Source of the DNA: Bacteroidetes bacterium UBA2475
Lineage (GTDB): Bacteria > Bacteroidota > Bacteroidia > B-17B0 > Aurantibacillaceae
DNA: 64,000 nucleotides
Direction of reading: 5' to 3'
Assembly (NCBI GenBank): GCA_002342065.1
Contig: DDPF01000016.1
Coordinates: 124,001-188,000 of the forward strand
Shown here: positions 61,876-64,000 of the stretch, one piece after another
Layout of the letters: each line of letters starts with the position of its first letter
Position numbering within the stretch: the stretch's first letter is position 1
Program-made: the position numbers and the translations under genes
Notes under the pieces: generated by a model
What the model saw: the letters and a program-made list of their open reading frames with translations, nothing else
Database searches by the model: none
Told to the model about the DNA's origin: nothing

Positions 61876-62289
61876 TCAATTTAATCTATAAAAGAAAAAG
61901 AAAATAGCGGCTGCGGCCCATTTTTTGTCAACATTTTTAAAATGCCCTATAGTGGAGTAGCTTTGATTTTGAACAGTTCCATCATCTTTTACATAACCAA
62001 TGGTTGAATAGCTTTGATTTTGCACTGTGCCATCTTTTTTAATATAACCAATAGTTGAATAGCTTTGGTTTTGTACTGTACCATCTTCTTTAATATAACC
62101 AATGGCTGAATAACTTTGGTTCTGAACAGTTCCGTCCTTTTTTATGTAACCTATAGTTGAATAGCTTTGGTTTTGCACAGTGCCATCTTCTTTAATATAA
62201 CCAACGGTTCCGTAACTGCCGTTTTGTACTGTTTGCGAAAAGCTACTAAATGTTAGTAGAACGATCATAAATAGAAACAATTTTTTCAT
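61876..62289 (-). CDS. Exported 17-residue tandem-repeat protein
   Basis: 137 residues, signal peptide 1-19 (ends FSSFSQ). Residues about 22-118 are six copies of a 17-residue unit QNQSYSTIGYIKKDGTV, differing by only one or a few residues. The end is WAAAAIFFFFYRLN, an unusual aromatic tail following DKKWA. The same arrangement (repeats of ..SY.TIGYIK.DGTV then W..A..FFF) is known to me from other Bacteroidota proteins of unknown function. Likely beta-structured and at the envelope. Follows rimO by 11 bases on the same strand, so probably co-transcribed with it. Confidence 0.8.
   Translation of the reverse strand: MKKLFLFMIVLLTFSSFSQTVQNGSYGTVGYIKEDGTVQNQSYSTIGYIKKDGTVQNQSYSAIGYIKEDGTVQNQSYSTIGYIKKDGTVQNQSYSTIGYVKDDGTVQNQSYSTIGHFKNVDKKWAAAAIFFFFYRLN
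61936..62226 (-). repeat. 51-bp tandem repeat encoding the 17-residue units
   Basis: Six consecutive coding copies; the DNA of adjacent copies is nearly identical (recurring AGCTTTGRTTTTG and TATAACCAA blocks), so copy number may vary between strains. Confidence 0.8.
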
Positions 62290-62300
62290 CTTATTTAGTT

Positions 62301-63614
62301 TTAAATTAATTTTCCATAAAGATCAAAATCCATAGCAGAAGTAATTTTCACTTTCGCAAAATCGCCAATGCGGGCGTATGTGTCACCTTCAGCTTTCACT
62401 AAAACCTCGTTGTCAACATCTGGACTATCAAACTCTGTTCTGCCAATAAAATATTCACCTTCTTTTCTGTCAAACAAAACTTTGTAAGTAGTACCAATTT
62501 TTTGCTGATTTAATTTATAAGAGATCTCCTGCTGTAAAGCCATTACAGCATCTGCACGTTTACGTTTTATTTTTTCAGAAACATCATCTTTTAATAAATG
62601 GGCGTGTGTGTTTTCTTCGTGCGAATAAGTAAAGATGCCCAAACGTTCAAATTTACTTTCTTCAATCCATTTCAACATTTCTTCATGGTCTTTTTCTGTT
62701 TCGCCTGGATAGCCTGCAATTAACGTAGTGCGTAAAGCAATACCGGGAACTTTATCGCGGATCTTATTTACAAGATCAATGGTTTTTTGTTTCGTGATTC
62801 CACGGCGCATACTTGTTAGCATATTATCGCTAATATGCTGTAGTGGCATATCTAAATAATTACAAACTGTTGCTTTTGTTTTCATTACCTCCAATACTTC
62901 CATTGGAAAGCCGCTTGGAAAAGCATAATGCAAACGTAACCAGTCAATTCCTTCCACATCGCTTAACTTATCTACTAAACTGGCCAACTCGCGTTTTTTA
63001 TAAATATCTAATCCGTAATAGGTAAGATCTTGCGCAATTAATAATAATTCTTTTGTGCCTTTTGCTGCAAGTATTTTAGCACGGTTAACAAGTTCGTCTT
63101 TTTCAACGCTTACATGTTTGCCGCGCATTAAAGGTATGGCGCAAAAACTGCAGGGCCTGTCGCAGCCCTCGCTTATTTTAAAATAAGCATAATGCTGCGG
63201 TGTGGTAAGCAAACGCTCGCCAACTAATTCATGTTTATAATCTGCTTTTAAGGTCTTTAATATTTTTGGTAATTCGCGGGTGCCAAAATAAGCATCCACT
63301 TCAGGAATTTCTTTTTCAAGATCTTTTTTGTAACGTTCGCTCAAACAACCTGTAACGTAAACTTTTTCAACTGCACCTTCTTTTTTTGCCGCTACATATC
63401 GTAAAATAGTATCAATACTCTCTTGCTTTGCATTATCCACAAAACCACAAGTATTTATAATAACTATCTGGTGGTCGTCACTTGTGCCTTCGTGCTCAAC
63501 TTCAAATTTGTTGGCTTTTAATTGCCCCATTAGCACTTCGCTATCTACTAAATTTTTACTGCAGCCGAGTGTTACTACATTTACTTTGTTCTTTTTTAAA
63601 GTTTTGGTTTTCAT
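62301..63614 (-). CDS. rimO: Ribosomal protein S12 methylthiotransferase RimO
   Basis: 437 residues. Radical SAM enzyme that methylthiolates Asp89 (E. coli numbering) of ribosomal protein S12. N-terminal MTTase domain (VNVVTLGCSKNLVDSEVLMGQL, INTCGFVDNAKQESID, VTGCLSERY) carrying the three Cys of the first iron-sulfur cluster, radical SAM CxxxCxxC in SEGCDRPCSFCAIPLMRG, RTTLIAGYPGETE, and a C-terminal TRAM domain (EYFIGRTEFDSPDVDNEVLV). RimO rather than MiaB by the GCSKN and DRPCSFCAIP motifs. Start ATG at 63614. Confidence 0.96.
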   Translation of the reverse strand: MKTKTLKKNKVNVVTLGCSKNLVDSEVLMGQLKANKFEVEHEGTSDDHQIVIINTCGFVDNAKQESIDTILRYVAAKKEGAVEKVYVTGCLSERYKKDLEKEIPEVDAYFGTRELPKILKTLKADYKHELVGERLLTTPQHYAYFKISEGCDRPCSFCAIPLMRGKHVSVEKDELVNRAKILAAKGTKELLLIAQDLTYYGLDIYKKRELASLVDKLSDVEGIDWLRLHYAFPSGFPMEVLEVMKTKATVCNYLDMPLQHISDNMLTSMRRGITKQKTIDLVNKIRDKVPGIALRTTLIAGYPGETEKDHEEMLKWIEESKFERLGIFTYSHEENTHAHLLKDDVSEKIKRKRADAVMALQQEISYKLNQQKIGTTYKVLFDRKEGEYFIGRTEFDSPDVDNEVLVKAEGDTYARIGDFAKVKITSAMDFDLYGKLI

Positions 63615-63739
63615 TACGGGTGCAAGATACCAAAAATAAGGCTATTTAAGAGGGTTATAGTATGCTATTTTCTTAAAAAAGCCTTAAATAAAAAGGGTTC
63701 TTTTAGTAATATTTTTTACATTTAGACACTTAACAACAA

Positions 63740-64000
63740 ATGACGCTCATAATCTATAAAAACCCAATAAAGTGTTCTATACCCTTGGCAATTAGTTTAT
63801 GCCTGCTTTTAGCGTTAACAGGTTTCTCGCAAAATGGAATTGATTCACTTTTAGGGGTGCTTGCAAAGTCTAAAGAAGATAGTAATAAAGTAAAGCTGTT
63901 AAATGAATTAGCAGGTGCCTATTTTAATACGAATGATGCAAAGACTAGACAATATAATGCTGAGGCTATAAGTCTTGCAAGAAAGGTTAAATTCCTTAAC
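63740..64000 (+). CDS. Start of an exported TPR protein, continues beyond the window
   Basis: 87 codons are visible and open to the last base. Signal peptide about 1-30 (PLAISLCLLLALTGFSQ). Then GIDSLLGVLAKSKEDSNKVKLLNELAGAYFNTNDAKTRQYNAEAISLARKVKFLN, the opening of a TPR array of the type seen in LytS-like kinases, TPR-CHAT proteins and TPR-linked cyclases of Bacteroidota. The catalytic part, if any, is outside. A -7-like TACATTTA is at 63717-63724. Confidence 0.8.
   Translation, partial: MTLIIYKNPIKCSIPLAISLCLLLALTGFSQNGIDSLLGVLAKSKEDSNKVKLLNELAGAYFNTNDAKTRQYNAEAISLARKVKFLN

Noticed and set aside
61936..62226. Regular repeats considered as a CRISPR array
   Set aside because: Units are contiguous, coding and without unique spacers.
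1..64000. tRNA, rRNA, transposase, integrase or phage genes
   Set aside because: None recognised by reading the gaps and translations; a dedicated scan was not possible.

Overview
The window is AT-rich chromosomal DNA from a member of the phylum Bacteroidota, probably a relative of Flavobacteriales or Sphingobacteriales. The evidence is a complete gldK-gldL-gldM-gldN type IX secretion (T9SS) locus preceded by a PorP/SprF-family gene, a gldF-gldG pair, five secreted proteins ending in the Por-type C-terminal sorting domain (PNP...GxY/F pattern), promoters of the TTTG-N19-TAnnTTTG type, and start sites that mostly lack a Shine-Dalgarno sequence. I see no rRNA, tRNA, CRISPR array, transposase or phage gene. 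It reads as an ordinary core chromosome stretch carrying Bacteroidota-specific envelope genes.

Layout. 1-9.8 kb: 5' part of fumC, a T9SS-sorted protein, a GH73 glucosaminidase with an unfamiliar repeated tail, a prolyl oligopeptidase plus T9SS-sorted M14 carboxypeptidase pair, and dnaG. 9.9-19.6 kb: an alpha/beta hydrolase, murQ, a 1332-residue T9SS-sorted propeller protein, ndk, a T9SS-sorted protein translationally coupled to rnz, and an orphan NarL-type regulator. 19.7-24.2 kb (minus): mtgA, a class C beta-lactamase-fold lipoprotein, gldF and gldG. 24.2-28.3 kb (plus): thioredoxin-like protein, uvrA with a degenerate first zinc site, and a Dph6-like ATP pyrophosphatase. 28.5-34.5 kb: a small STAS-like protein, then a minus-strand set of small envelope proteins and a 1025-residue ABCG-type transporter with a TerB-like head. 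34.6-37.6 kb: MFS transporter, mnmE, rpmE2. 37.8-43.9 kb: porP-like, gldK, gldL, gldM, gldN. 44.0-49.3 kb: a TlpA-like thioredoxin, a two-domain parvulin isomerase, an outer-membrane barrel and a SurA-like lipoprotein, which look like envelope protein folding functions. 49.3-60.4 kb: a TPR LytS-type histidine kinase, a LytTR regulator, a 1227-residue T9SS-sorted SBBP/Ig adhesin-like protein, an Asn/Gln-rich secreted protein and a TPR-CHAT protein. 60.4-64.0 kb: hppD, a 17-residue-repeat protein, rimO and the start of another TPR protein.

How it fits together. GldL and GldM form the proton-driven inner-membrane motor and GldK/GldN the periplasmic and outer-membrane ring of the T9SS. The five sorted proteins here are candidate cargo, and the folding factors at 44-49 kb and lipoproteins serve the same envelope. 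The most informative non-coding signal is a pair of 21-bp-spaced direct repeats (consensus TCACTTATTAAAC). It occurs both in front of the LytTR regulator gene (51245-51278) and in front of the SBBP adhesin gene (52087-52121), predicting an autoregulated two-component system that controls a T9SS cargo. Other unusual items are a perfect 38-bp palindrome abutting a start codon, a hairpin element translated into the end of MtgA, terminators only a few bases upstream of start codons, and several degenerate inverted-repeat elements at 3' ends of genes.
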